This document shows, piece after piece, positions 1-6,768 of a stretch of 11,399 nucleotides of DNA. This DNA comes from Oscillospiraceae bacterium (lineage in GTDB: Bacteria; Bacillota_A; Clostridia; Oscillospirales; Oscillospiraceae), in NCBI GenBank assembly GCA_015068055.1, contig SVLG01000060.1, positions 1 through 11,399 of the forward strand. The letters run 5' to 3'. The stretch's first letter is position 1. Each line of letters opens with the position of its first letter. The translations under genes were made by a program, and so were the position numbers. Under the pieces are notes generated by a model. It was given only the letters and a program-made list of their open reading frames with translations. It was not told the DNA's origin and did not search any database.

Positions 1-1256
1 TCCAGCACATGTTCGCCATGTTCGGCGCCACCGTTCTTGTTCCCACGCTCACGGGTCTGAGCATCTCAGCCACCCTGCTCTTTGCGGGTCTGGGTACGCT
101 GCTCTTCCATCTGCTGGCCAGGGGAAAGGTTCCCGCCTTCCTCGGCTCTTCCTTTGTTTTTCTTGCCGGCTACTTTGCCATTGCCCCCAATGGTGAGCGC
201 GAGCTGCTCCCCTATGCCTGCTTCGGCGTCATGGTTGCCGGTCTTATGTATCTGGTGCTGGCTGCCTTCTTCAAGGCTTTCGGCATGAAGAAGGTCATGC
301 GGTTCTTCCCGCCCATCGTCACCGGCCCCATCATCATTGCCATCGGTCTGAGCCTGTCCGGTTCTGCCATCACCAACTGCGGCGCCAACTGGGGCATTGC
401 TCTGGTGGCTATCGCCATCGTAATCGGCTTCAATATGTGGGGCAGGGGTATGGCCAAAATTATCCCCATTCTTCTCGGTGTCGTGGGCTCTTATCTGGTA
501 GCCGCCGTTACCGGTAATGTGGACTTTACCGCCGTGAAGGAAGCTGCATGGATCGGTGCTCCTTTTGAGATGCAGGACACACTCTTTGGTCTTTTTTCCG
601 GTGATGTGGACAAGAATCTGCTGCTGACTGCGGTCGTCACCATCGCTCCTCTGTCTCTGGCAACCATGACCGAGCATATTGGCGACATGTGCGCCATCTC
701 CTCCACCTGTGAGCGGAATTACATGGAGGATCCCGGCTTCCATCGCACTCTCATGGGTGACGGTCTGGCTACCGCCCTGGCCGCCATCTTCGGCGCTCCC
801 GCCAACACCACTTACGGTGAGAACACCGGCGTTCTGGCCCTGAGCCGTGTCTACGATCCTCTGGTAATCCGCATTGCCGCCGTCATCGCCATTATCTTCT
901 CCTTCTGCCCCAAGTTCGCCGCTCTGATCGCCTCCATGCCCACCGCCACCATCGGCGGCGTGAGCCTTGTTCTGTACGGCATGATCTCTGCCGTGGGTGT
1001 GCGCAATGTCGTGGAGAATAAGGTAGACTTCACCAACACCCGCAACGTCATCATCGCCGCTCTCATTCTCGTACTGGCCATCGGTGTCAACTACACCGGC
1101 AACATCCAGATCCCCCTCGGCAAAGTCACCATTACCCTCACCGGTCTGGCTGTGGCCTCCATCGTCGGCATCGCCCTCAACGCCATTCTCCCCGGCAAGG
1201 ACTACGAATTCGAGCAGGACCACGAGGGTTCCACCTCCGTGAACTTCAAGGTCTGA
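1..1256 (+). CDS. uraA: Uracil permease (NCS2/NAT family), 5'-truncated by window edge
   Basis: Integral membrane transporter, probably a uracil:proton symporter of the nucleobase-ascorbate (NCS2) family. The reading frame is open to the left edge (first full codon at 3) and begins [14 protein letters not shown], the first-helix signature of UraA, so the true start lies just upstream. Most of the protein (about 417 residues seen; family usually 420-430) is long hydrophobic segments consistent with the 14-helix fold. The substrate-site motifs TEHIGD (coding about 678-695) and [14 protein letters not shown] (about 810-851) are present; each holds a Glu known from UraA to contact uracil or the proton path. 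The C-terminal tail is short and polar. A strong terminator follows directly, so it is not co-transcribed with the next gene. Xanthine or another nucleobase as substrate cannot be excluded. Confidence 0.93.
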   Translation, partial: QHMFAMFGATVLVPTLTGLSISATLLFAGLGTLLFHLLARGKVPAFLGSSFVFLAGYFAIAPNGERELLPYACFGVMVAGLMYLVLAAFFKAFGMKKVMRFFPPIVTGPIIIAIGLSLSGSAITNCGANWGIALVAIAIVIGFNMWGRGMAKIIPILLGVVGSYLVAAVTGNVDFTAVKEAAWIGAPFEMQDTLFGLFSGDVDKNLLLTAVVTIAPLSLATMTEHIGDMCAISSTCERNYMEDPGFHRTLMGDGLATALAAIFGAPANTTYGENTGVLALSRVYDPLVIRIAAVIAIIFSFCPKFAALIASMPTATIGGVSLVLYGMISAVGVRNVVENKVDFTNTRNVIIAALILVLAIGVNYTGNIQIPLGKVTITLTGLAVASIVGIALNAILPGKDYEFEQDHEGSTSVNFKV

Positions 1257-1269
1257 TCTTTCATAATCC

Positions 1270-1297
1270 GGACGGCCCTGCGGGGCCGTCCTTTTTT
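1270..1297 (+). terminator. Intrinsic terminator of uraA
   Basis: Perfect 9-bp GC-rich stem GGACGGCCC/GGGCCGTCC (1270-1278 with 1283-1291) with a 4-nt loop, followed at once by six T (1292-1297). It lies 13 bases after the uraA stop codon. Confidence 0.95.
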
Positions 1298-1298
1298 G

Positions 1299-1327
1299 TT
1301 GAAATGCCGCGAAAGCTGTGCTAAACT
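1299..1327 (+). promoter_or_regulatory. Predicted sigma-A promoter for the UDG-DUF2156-GNAT unit
   Basis: TTGAAA (1299-1304), 17-bp spacer, TAAACT (1322-1327) preceded by an extended -10 TGC. The -35 starts two bases after the uraA terminator U-tract. Expected start of transcription is near 1334, giving a short leader to the ATG at 1353. Pattern match only. Confidence 0.55.
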
Positions 1328-1352
1328 GTCGGAGAAAAGGGGGGCTGAAAAC

Positions 1353-1922
1353 ATGGAAGAAATGGAAATACTCAGAGAGAAGTGTCTTCGCTGCCGTGAA
1401 TGCCCCCTGTGTGAAAACCGGACAAACGTTGTCTTCGGCATGGGTGATCCCGGCGCTGAGCTGATGTTCATCGGCGAAGGCCCCGGAGCCAATGAGGACG
1501 CCATGGGTCTGCCCTTTGTGGGGCGGGCCGGGGCGTTGCTGGATGATATGCTGGAGATGATCGATATCCACCGCGATCAGGTCTACATTGCCAACATTGT
1601 CAAGTGCCGCCCGCCGGGGAACCGTGATCCTCTGGGCGAGGAGCAAACTGCCTGCCGCCACTGGCTGGAAAGCCAACGGCAGCTTATCAAGCCGCGGCTC
1701 ATTGTCTGTCTGGGCCGCATCGCAGCCGCGGCCATCATCAAGCCCGATTTTAAAATCACCCGGGAACACGGCCAGTGGTTTGACATCCCCGGCGGCCGGG
1801 CCATGGCCATCTACCATCCGGCGGCTCTCCTGCGCGACGTAAACAAGCGCCCCGAAACCTTTGTGGATCTCCGCGCCCTTCGCGCAGAGGCAAAGCGGCT
1901 GGGGCTCAGACTATACAAGTAA
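1353..1922 (+). CDS. Family 4 uracil-DNA glycosylase (4Fe-4S)
   Basis: Base-excision repair enzyme that removes uracil, from cytosine deamination or dUTP incorporation, from DNA. 189 residues, a normal length. The family-4 signatures are all visible: GEGPGANED (41-49), PFVGRAG (54-60), [11 protein letters not shown] (83-93) and the C-terminal YHPAALLR with the HP of the DNA-binding motif. Four Cys fit the iron-sulfur ligands: C14, C17, C85 and C101, with the same 16-residue step between the last two as I recall for Thermotoga UDG. Two extra Cys (C11, C20) flank the first pair. The ATG at 1353 is chosen because AAAGGGGGG lies 8 bases before it; an in-frame TTG at 1296 lies inside the upstream terminator U-tract and is rejected. 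First gene of a three-gene unit; 17 bases separate it from the next. Confidence 0.95.
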   Translation: MEEMEILREKCLRCRECPLCENRTNVVFGMGDPGAELMFIGEGPGANEDAMGLPFVGRAGALLDDMLEMIDIHRDQVYIANIVKCRPPGNRDPLGEEQTACRHWLESQRQLIKPRLIVCLGRIAAAAIIKPDFKITREHGQWFDIPGGRAMAIYHPAALLRDVNKRPETFVDLRALRAEAKRLGLRLYK

Positions 1923-1939
1923 GAAAAAGAAGGTACCCT

Positions 1940-2830
1940 ATGCTTGAATTCTCTCCCCTGCAGCTCAGCGACCGCGAAAGCTATCTCCGCTGCTATCAAA
2001 GCGAAAACTGCCGCAGCTCCACCTACAGCTTCGGCACGGCCTACCTCTGGTCCCTGCAGTGCCGCCGCAATGTGGCGGTGTTGGGCGAACGGATCGTGGT
2101 AGAATATCTCTGCTGCTCCCAGAACCCCTTTTATGGCTGGCCCCTTGGCAGAGGCGACGTAAGGGAGGTCATTAACGCCCTCCGGGAACACGCGGAAGCC
2201 AACGAGCGCCGGTTTGTCCTCAAAGCCATCACCGCCGAGGAAAAAACTGCTCTGGAGGCAGCCTTCCCCGATTGCTTCGACTACAGCGCCGAGGAGGACA
2301 ACTTTGACTACATCTACGACGCCCAGGCCCTTGCCACCCTGGCCGGCAAAAAACTCCACGGCAAACGAAACCACTGCAATCGTTTTGCCGCCACCTATGA
2401 CTGGCGCTGCGAAAAGCTGACTCCCGCCCTCTTTGAAGACTGCCGCAGCATTCTCAACAGCTGGGCAGAGAGCAACGACGGCGGCAGCGAGGAGGAAAAG
2501 CTCGCCATCGACTGCGCCCTCGCCAACTGGGAGGCACTGGGCTTTTGCGGTGCCATTCTCTATGCCGATGGGCAGCCCGTGGCCTTCACCATGGGTGAAT
2601 TTCTCGGCAGCGACACCGTGGATGTTCACTTTGAAAAGGCTGTGGAGGGCATACAGGGCGCCTACCCCATGATCTGCCGGGAGTTCGTCCGACAACTGCT
2701 GGAGGAAAACCCCAATCTTCGTTATGTAAATCGAGAGGAGGACATGGGCATCCCTGGTCTGCGCAAGGCCAAGGAGGACTGGTATCCCCTCTATAAGCTG
2801 GAAAAGTTTACTGCCGTATGGAAAAACTGA
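1940..2830 (+). CDS. DUF2156 / COG4866 protein (PG-lysyltransferase C-terminal-like fold)
   Basis: 296-residue soluble protein of the DUF2156 (COG4866) family. The fold is related to the C-terminal, aminoacyl-transfer domain of MprF and to Fem-type double GNAT domains. Typical blocks are visible: SSTYSFGTAYLWS (26-38), FDYIY (122-126), KLHGKRNHCNRF (138-149), HFEKA (230-234) and YVNREEDMGIPGLRKAK (262-278). The reaction and substrate of this branch are unknown; transfer of an acyl or aminoacyl group is inferred from the fold only. There is no membrane segment, unlike full MprF. A GAAGG ribosome site precedes the ATG. The 3' end overlaps the following GNAT gene by 13 bases, so the two are probably translationally coupled and may act together. 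Confidence 0.88.
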   Translation: MLEFSPLQLSDRESYLRCYQSENCRSSTYSFGTAYLWSLQCRRNVAVLGERIVVEYLCCSQNPFYGWPLGRGDVREVINALREHAEANERRFVLKAITAEEKTALEAAFPDCFDYSAEEDNFDYIYDAQALATLAGKKLHGKRNHCNRFAATYDWRCEKLTPALFEDCRSILNSWAESNDGGSEEEKLAIDCALANWEALGFCGAILYADGQPVAFTMGEFLGSDTVDVHFEKAVEGIQGAYPMICREFVRQLLEENPNLRYVNREEDMGIPGLRKAKEDWYPLYKLEKFTAVWKN

Positions 2831-3453
2831 GACTGGCGGAACGCGGTGATATACCCGCACTGAGAGCGCTCTGGCAGCTGGTATTTGGCGATACAGACGA
2901 GTTTCTGGATGTCTTTTTTGAGCTGCTCTTCCCCGACTGCCGCACCGCCGTTATAGAGGAAGATGGCCGCATCGTCGCTGCCGCCTATGCCATCGCACTG
3001 GAAAACATCCGCTATATCTACGCCGTGGCCACCCACCCGGACTTTCGCGGCAAGGGCTACGGCGAGGCGGTGACCTGCGCCGCTGCGGGCGGCGAACCCG
3101 CCTGCCTCTATCCGGCATCCGAAGGACTTCGCGGCTGGTACGAGCGCCGCATGGGCGCTGTGAGCGTACCCATGGCCCCCTGCCGCACCGCAACACCTCT
3201 TACCGAAATCAGTGCAGAGGAATACCAAAGCGCCCGCGAAAGGCTGCTGAAGGACATTCCCCACGCGGTCTATACGCCTGCCTTCCTGCGCTTCTTTGCC
3301 CGCTTTGGCCGTTTTTACAAAACAGCCGAGGGCGTCTGTGCTGTAGACGGCGAGGGAAATATAAAAGAAGCCCTCCCCGGTATGGAGACGGCTCCTTTTC
3401 ACATGGGGCTCAACGCTGCCCCTCTTATGTACTGGGGGCTGGTGCTGGACTAA
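2818..3453 (+). CDS. GNAT family N-acetyltransferase
   Basis: 211 residues. The N-terminal half is a GNAT domain: it opens LRLAERGDIPALRALWQLVFGD, followed by strand IEEDGRIVAAAYAIA (46-60), then YAVATHPDFRGKGYG (68-82), where RGKGYG matches the acetyl-CoA pyrophosphate loop (R/Q-x-x-G-x-G/A), and YPASEGLRGWYERRMG (98-113). The segment around the loop is shorter than in many relatives, so the domain is compact. The C-terminal ~90 residues are not assigned; they end in HMGLNAAPLMYWGLVLD. The acceptor substrate is unknown. The start ATG overlaps the DUF2156 gene in another frame (TATGG across the two), and its own ribosome site is weak, so reinitiation after the upstream gene is likely. The last 29 bases overlap the convergent GIY-YIG gene. 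Confidence 0.85.
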   Translation: MEKLRLAERGDIPALRALWQLVFGDTDEFLDVFFELLFPDCRTAVIEEDGRIVAAAYAIALENIRYIYAVATHPDFRGKGYGEAVTCAAAGGEPACLYPASEGLRGWYERRMGAVSVPMAPCRTATPLTEISAEEYQSARERLLKDIPHAVYTPAFLRFFARFGRFYKTAEGVCAVDGEGNIKEALPGMETAPFHMGLNAAPLMYWGLVLD

Positions 3454-3763
3454 AGTCCCCCCAGTCTCCCGCGGGTACAGGCTGTGCCCCTTCCAAAATT
3501 TCAGAGCGGCAATCGGGGCGGCTGATCAGCCGCCTCTTTTCTTCGCTGCTGAGGCGCTTGATGCGATACTCCAAACGCAGCGCCGCCCCCTTATCTGCCA
3601 CCTCCCATAGAGCCCGCAGGGCCTCCATGGGGTGGCTTTTTGTATAGCGGGCGGCACGCGGAGAGCGCAGCATATGCTCCCGAAGCCTCTTTTCCCAATC
3701 CGCTGCTGTGCCGGTATAGAGACTGCCATCCCGGCAGGATATTATGTAAACATAATATGACAT
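3425..3763 (-). CDS. Small GIY-YIG domain protein (UPF0213/YhbQ-like)
   Basis: 112 residues, a single GIY-YIG nuclease domain with a short C-terminal tail. Visible family residues: YVYII (4-8, the GIY position), YTG (16-18, the YIG position), R26, H30 and the catalytic-type E65 in ALRLEYRIKRL. This is the pattern of the small stand-alone UPF0213 proteins. The cellular role of these is not settled; DNA cleavage or DNA-damage related roles have been suggested for relatives. The ATG at 3763 follows AAAGGGGAG at good spacing. A longer open frame continues upstream to 4282 but runs antisense to murT and has no family similarity, so it is rejected. The gene is convergent with the GNAT gene and overlaps its last 29 bases. 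Confidence 0.88.
   Translation of the reverse strand: MSYYVYIISCRDGSLYTGTAADWEKRLREHMLRSPRAARYTKSHPMEALRALWEVADKGAALRLEYRIKRLSSEEKRRLISRPDCRSEILEGAQPVPAGDWGDFSPAPAPST
3431..3465 (+). other. GC-rich hairpin over the stop codon of the GNAT gene
   Basis: ACTGGGG (3431-3437) can pair with CCCCAGT (3459-3465), with an inner GGAC/GTCC stem (3447-3450 with 3455-3458) closed by a TAAA loop holding part of the stop codon. There is no T-tract on either side, so classical intrinsic termination is doubtful. It lies in the overlap of two convergent genes and might slow RNA polymerase from both sides. Confidence 0.3.
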
Positions 3764-3784
3764 GTATTTCTCCCCTTTACGGTC

Positions 3785-3813
3785 ATTATAGCCGCAACGT
3801 GGCGAAAATACAA
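3785..3813 (-). promoter_or_regulatory. Predicted promoter of the GIY-YIG gene
   Basis: On the minus strand, a perfect TATAAT (3790-3785) lies 17 bases after a weak TTGTAT (3813-3808). Expected transcript start is near 3778, 15 bases before the ATG. The -35 boxes of this and of the murT promoter are directly adjacent. Confidence 0.5.
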
Positions 3814-3842
3814 TGGACAGAAAAGAAAAAGAGAGGTATACT
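3814..3842 (+). promoter_or_regulatory. Predicted promoter of murT-gatD-nadE
   Basis: TGGACA (3814-3819), 17-bp purine-rich spacer, TATACT (3837-3842); each hexamer differs from consensus at one base. Expected start near 3849, leaving a ~27-nt leader with an AAGGAAG ribosome site before the ATG at 3876. Confidence 0.65.
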
Positions 3843-3875
3843 AAAGGGTAGAAAATACGAAAGGAAGCAGGAAGC

Positions 3876-5240
3876 ATGAAACGTATCCGCATCTTTCTTG
3901 CCTGTCTTGTCTGCCGGGCAGCCCGCACGCTGCTGCATCTGAGCGGCCGGGGCGGCACCTCCCTGCCGGGGAAGCTGGCCCTGCGCGTCTGCCCGGACAT
4001 ACTGCCTGTGGTGGCCCGGGGCGTGCAGAGCATCCTCGTCACCGGCACCAACGGCAAGACTACCACGGTGAAGCTCCTTTGCCACGCGCTGGAAGCCCAG
4101 GGCGAAAAGCTCTTTACCAACCGCAGCGGGGCCAACCTCGCTGCCGGCATCACCGCGGAGTATATCCTCAACGCCAGTCTCTTTGGCCGCGCCCGCTGTG
4201 ACTGGGCCGTCATCGAATGCGACGAGGCAGCGCTGAAGCGTGTCAGCGCCGCCATCGAACCCAAGATGATCCTGGTGACCAACCTGTTCCGGGACCAGCT
4301 GGACCGCTACGGTGATGTGAAACACACGCTGGCCGAGATTCGCGAGGGCGTAAAGCGCAGCGGCGGTGCTCTGCTCTGTCTCAACGCGGACTGCTCCCTC
4401 ACCGCGTCTCTGGAGCGGGACACGGAAAACGCCGCGGTCTTCTTCGGCATGGATGTGCCCGGCGGGGAAAAGCCCAACCTTCACGACGCCCCCCGCTGTC
4501 TTTACTGCGGCGCGGCCTACGATTACGATTACCACACCTTTGCCCATTTGGGTGCCTTCCGCTGCCCCCGCTGCGGCTACAGCCGTCCCATCCCCGATCT
4601 CAGCATAACAGAATGGGAGGCCGTTGGAACAGAAAAGAGCCGGGCCCTTTTTGAGTGTGACACCGGCAGCTACGCCGTCACCCTTCCCCTACCCTCCGTT
4701 TACAACGTGTGCAACGCCGCTGCCGTGATTTGCGCGGTCAATGCCCTGGGCTTTGACGTGAGCAAGGCGGTTTCCGCGCTGGAAAGCGCCGAGGCAGGCT
4801 TCGGCCGCATGGAGACCATGACCGTAAACGGCACCGATGTGCGCATGATCCTCGTGAAGAACGGCGCCGGCTGTGACCGGGCGCTGGCCTACCTTCACTC
4901 CGTCCCCGCCCCCTACACCGCCGTTTTCTGTCTCAACGACAAGATCGCCGACGGTACAGACATCAGCTGGCTCTGGGATGCGGACTTTGAAGGACTGATG
5001 AGTGAAAATCCTCCGGCGGCGCTGGCCGTTTACGGCAGCCGCGCGGCCGATCTGCGGCTGCGGCTCAAGTACGCCGGAGCCGACGAAAATACGGTGCGGG
5101 TGCTTGAGAATGTGGCTGAACTGAAGGCCCTGGTGGAGGAGGCCGACCATGGCGTTTACGTCCTCCCCAACTACAGCACCATGCTGGAAGTCCGCGACGC
5201 GCTGGCGGTAGCCGGTGGAAAAGGGAGGTTCTGGGAATGA
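3876..5240 (+). CDS. murT: Lipid II isoglutaminyl synthase, Mur-ligase subunit MurT
   Basis: Synthetase subunit of the MurT/GatD complex. It activates the alpha-carboxylate of D-Glu in lipid II with ATP and amidates it to D-isoglutamine at the inner membrane face. 454 residues. The Mur-ligase P-loop GTNGKTT is at 57-63. A four-Cys zinc ribbon typical of MurT lies in the middle domain (C208, C211, C230, C233). The C-terminal DUF1727-type domain has LNDKIADGTDISWLWDADFE-like sequence at about 353-372; the Asp that completes the GatD catalytic triad in studied complexes should lie around here, but I cannot place it without an alignment. Its stop codon overlaps the gatD start (ATGA), as expected for subunits made in fixed ratio. 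First gene of the operon. Confidence 0.95.
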   Translation: MKRIRIFLACLVCRAARTLLHLSGRGGTSLPGKLALRVCPDILPVVARGVQSILVTGTNGKTTTVKLLCHALEAQGEKLFTNRSGANLAAGITAEYILNASLFGRARCDWAVIECDEAALKRVSAAIEPKMILVTNLFRDQLDRYGDVKHTLAEIREGVKRSGGALLCLNADCSLTASLERDTENAAVFFGMDVPGGEKPNLHDAPRCLYCGAAYDYDYHTFAHLGAFRCPRCGYSRPIPDLSITEWEAVGTEKSRALFECDTGSYAVTLPLPSVYNVCNAAAVICAVNALGFDVSKAVSALESAEAGFGRMETMTVNGTDVRMILVKNGAGCDRALAYLHSVPAPYTAVFCLNDKIADGTDISWLWDADFEGLMSENPPAALAVYGSRAADLRLRLKYAGADENTVRVLENVAELKALVEEADHGVYVLPNYSTMLEVRDALAVAGGKGRFWE

Positions 5241-5950
5241 GCATGGAACTGAAAATCGCCCATCTCTACCCCGACGACCTCTGCGTCTGCGGCGACGGCG
5301 GCAACGTCCGCTGCATGGTGCAGCGCCTCCGCTGGCGCGGCATTGACTGCACGGTGCGGGAGCTGGTGGTGGGCTCGGACGCCCCCTACTCTGACTTTGA
5401 CCTATTCTTTATGGGCGGCGGCGAGGACTTTGAAGTGAGCCTCATGGACGATCTCCGCAATGGCCGGGCCGGTGAGCTTCGCGCCGCCATTGAGGCGGGC
5501 AAGACCTTCCTCTGTGTGGGTGGCGGCATGCAGCTTCTTGGCAAACTGGGCATTGTGGACATCCGCACCGAGCGGGGTGAAAAGCGCCACTTCGGGAATT
5601 ATGTCTACCAATTGGACGCTATCGACGGTGGCCACACCGTTATCGGCTTTGAAAACCACGCGGGCCGTACCTGGCTGGGTGAAGGACTGCGGCCCATGGG
5701 CACGGTGATCAACGGCTTTGGCAACAACGGCGCGGACATGAGCGAAGGCCTACGTTATAAGAATGTTTTTGGCTGCTACAGCCATGGGCCGGTACTGCCC
5801 CTGAACCCCGCGCTCTGCGACCTGCTGCTGGAAACAGCACTCAGTCACAAATACGGCGAAGATATAGAACTGGAGCCTCTGGCGGACGGGGCCGAAACCG
5901 CCGCCCGCTCGGCGCTGCTCAAGCGACTCACGGGCAAGGGAAAGGAGTAA
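5237..5950 (+). CDS. gatD: Lipid II isoglutaminyl synthase, GatD subunit; nucleophile Cys appears replaced by Gly
   Basis: Class-I-type glutamine amidotransferase partner of MurT, which normally hydrolyses glutamine and passes ammonia to MurT. 237 residues. Family blocks are present: YPDDLCVCGDGGN (11-23), FMGGGEDFE (58-66), GFENHAGRT (137-145), GFGNN (160-164) and YSHGPVLPLNP (181-191), which carries the catalytic-type H183. The nucleophile elbow is abnormal. As I recall the family, it reads F-L-C-I-C-G-G-Y-Q-L-L-G or T-I-C-G-G-Y-Q-F-L-G; here it is FLCVGGGMQLLG (91-102), so the second, catalytic Cys is G95 (codon GGT at 5519-5521). C93 remains two residues upstream. The rest is intact and the frame is undamaged. 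It overlaps murT by 4 bases and has a GGGAGG ribosome site; nadE follows after 4 bases. Glutaminase activity is therefore doubtful. Confidence 0.93.
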   Translation: MSMELKIAHLYPDDLCVCGDGGNVRCMVQRLRWRGIDCTVRELVVGSDAPYSDFDLFFMGGGEDFEVSLMDDLRNGRAGELRAAIEAGKTFLCVGGGMQLLGKLGIVDIRTERGEKRHFGNYVYQLDAIDGGHTVIGFENHAGRTWLGEGLRPMGTVINGFGNNGADMSEGLRYKNVFGCYSHGPVLPLNPALCDLLLETALSHKYGEDIELEPLADGAETAARSALLKRLTGKGKE

Positions 5951-5954
5951 CGAT

Positions 5955-6689
5955 ATGAGAGACTACCAGCTGGAAACCGAAAAACGCATTGCTTTTATCC
6001 GCGCCGCCCTGCAGGAAAGCGGCTGCAAGGGCATCATCTTTGGCAACAGCGGCGGCAAGGACTCCGCCCTGGTGGGCATTCTCTGCAAGATGGCCTGTGA
6101 AAACACCGTGGGCGTCATCATGCCCTGCGCCTCCAAGGTGAACTTTGGCTCCGACCGGGACGACGGTCTTGCGGTGGCGGAGCAGTTCAACATCGAGACC
6201 CGCACCGTGGACCTCACCGCCGTGCGCGCTGCGGAGCTGGCCGCTCTGGAAGGCGTCACGGAGATCAATCAGACCGCCCTGGTGAACATTGCTCCCCGTC
6301 TCCGCATGATCACTCTTTACGCCATCGCCGCGGCCGAGGGTCGGCTGGTGGCCGGTACCGGTAACCGCAGCGAGCGCCACATGGGCTACTTCACCAAGTG
6401 GGGTGACGGCGGCTTTGACTTCAACCCCATCGGTGATCTCACCGTAACGGAGGTCTTTGAGTTCCTGCGCTATCTGAATGCACCCGCCTCCATCATTGAA
6501 AAGGCCCCCTCCGCCGGCCTTTACGAGGGCCAGACGGACGAGGCAGATATGGGCGTTACTTATGCCGCCATTGACCGCTACCTCCGTGGTGAGGAAGTCA
6601 GCGACGGCGAGCGCGCCATCATCGAGCGCTACCACAGCCGAAGCGAACATAAGCGCAGAAACGCGCTTATTTATTCGCAGAGCAAATAA
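5955..6689 (+). CDS. nadE: Ammonia-dependent NAD(+) synthase
   Basis: Last step of NAD synthesis: amidation of deamido-NAD with ATP. 244 residues, the size of the short ammonia-dependent form; the nitrilase (glutaminase) domain of the long form is absent. The PP-loop SGGKDS is at 32-37, GTGNRSE at 134-140, GYFTKWGDGG at 144-153, PIGDLTVTEV at 158-167 and PSAGLYEGQTDE at 185-196, all standard NadE blocks. It starts 4 bases after the gatD stop, with AAAGGAG overlapping the gatD stop region, so it is the third gene of the murT operon. It is followed by the heptamer inverted repeat rather than a classical terminator. Confidence 0.95.
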   Translation: MRDYQLETEKRIAFIRAALQESGCKGIIFGNSGGKDSALVGILCKMACENTVGVIMPCASKVNFGSDRDDGLAVAEQFNIETRTVDLTAVRAAELAALEGVTEINQTALVNIAPRLRMITLYAIAAAEGRLVAGTGNRSERHMGYFTKWGDGGFDFNPIGDLTVTEVFEFLRYLNAPASIIEKAPSAGLYEGQTDEADMGVTYAAIDRYLRGEEVSDGERAIIERYHSRSEHKRRNALIYSQSK

Positions 6690-6692
6690 ATA

Positions 6693-6768
6693 GAGTTATG
6701 AACTATGAGTTATGAGTTATCAGCTATCGGGCTGAAGCTTATAACTCATAACTCTAAACTCATAACTT
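6693..6768. repeat. Inverted repeat made of tandem 7-bp units (GTTATGA type)
   Basis: Left arm 6693-6720 contains units of period 7: GTTATGA, ACTATGA, GTTATGA, GTTATCA (6695-6722). Right arm 6741-6768 holds the complement as ATAACTC, ATAACTC, TAAACTC, ATAACTT. The arms match at 23 of 28 positions, with 14 perfect pairs next to the centre. The 20-base centre has its own CAGC/GCTG mini-stem (6721-6724 with 6731-6734). It can fold as a long hairpin in DNA or in either transcript. It lies between the convergent genes nadE and DUF3810, and the right arm contains the last codons and TGA stop of the DUF3810 gene. It could act as a transcript end or be a REP/MITE-like mobile repeat; one copy cannot decide. 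Confidence 0.85.

Noticed and set aside
1296..1352. Upstream TTG start of the UDG
   Set aside because: The TTG lies in the T-tract of the uraA terminator and the extra residues cover the predicted promoter; the ATG at 1353 has a good ribosome site and fits the family length.
66..1817. Long open frame on the minus strand (583 codons) across uraA and the UDG gene
   Set aside because: It is antisense to two clearly recognised genes, its translation is low-complexity (Gly, Asp, His rich) and it crosses a terminator; it is a by-product of GC-rich codon use.
1..1922. Functional link between the uracil permease and uracil-DNA glycosylase genes
   Set aside because: They are separated by a strong terminator and a separate promoter; uptake of free uracil and removal of uracil from DNA are different processes.
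3764..4282. N-terminal extension of the GIY-YIG frame
   Set aside because: It runs antisense to murT and through both promoters, without any GIY-YIG-like sequence; the ATG at 3763 matches the family start.
6693..6768. CRISPR-like short repeats
   Set aside because: The units are 7 bp without spacers and form an inverted pair, not an array.
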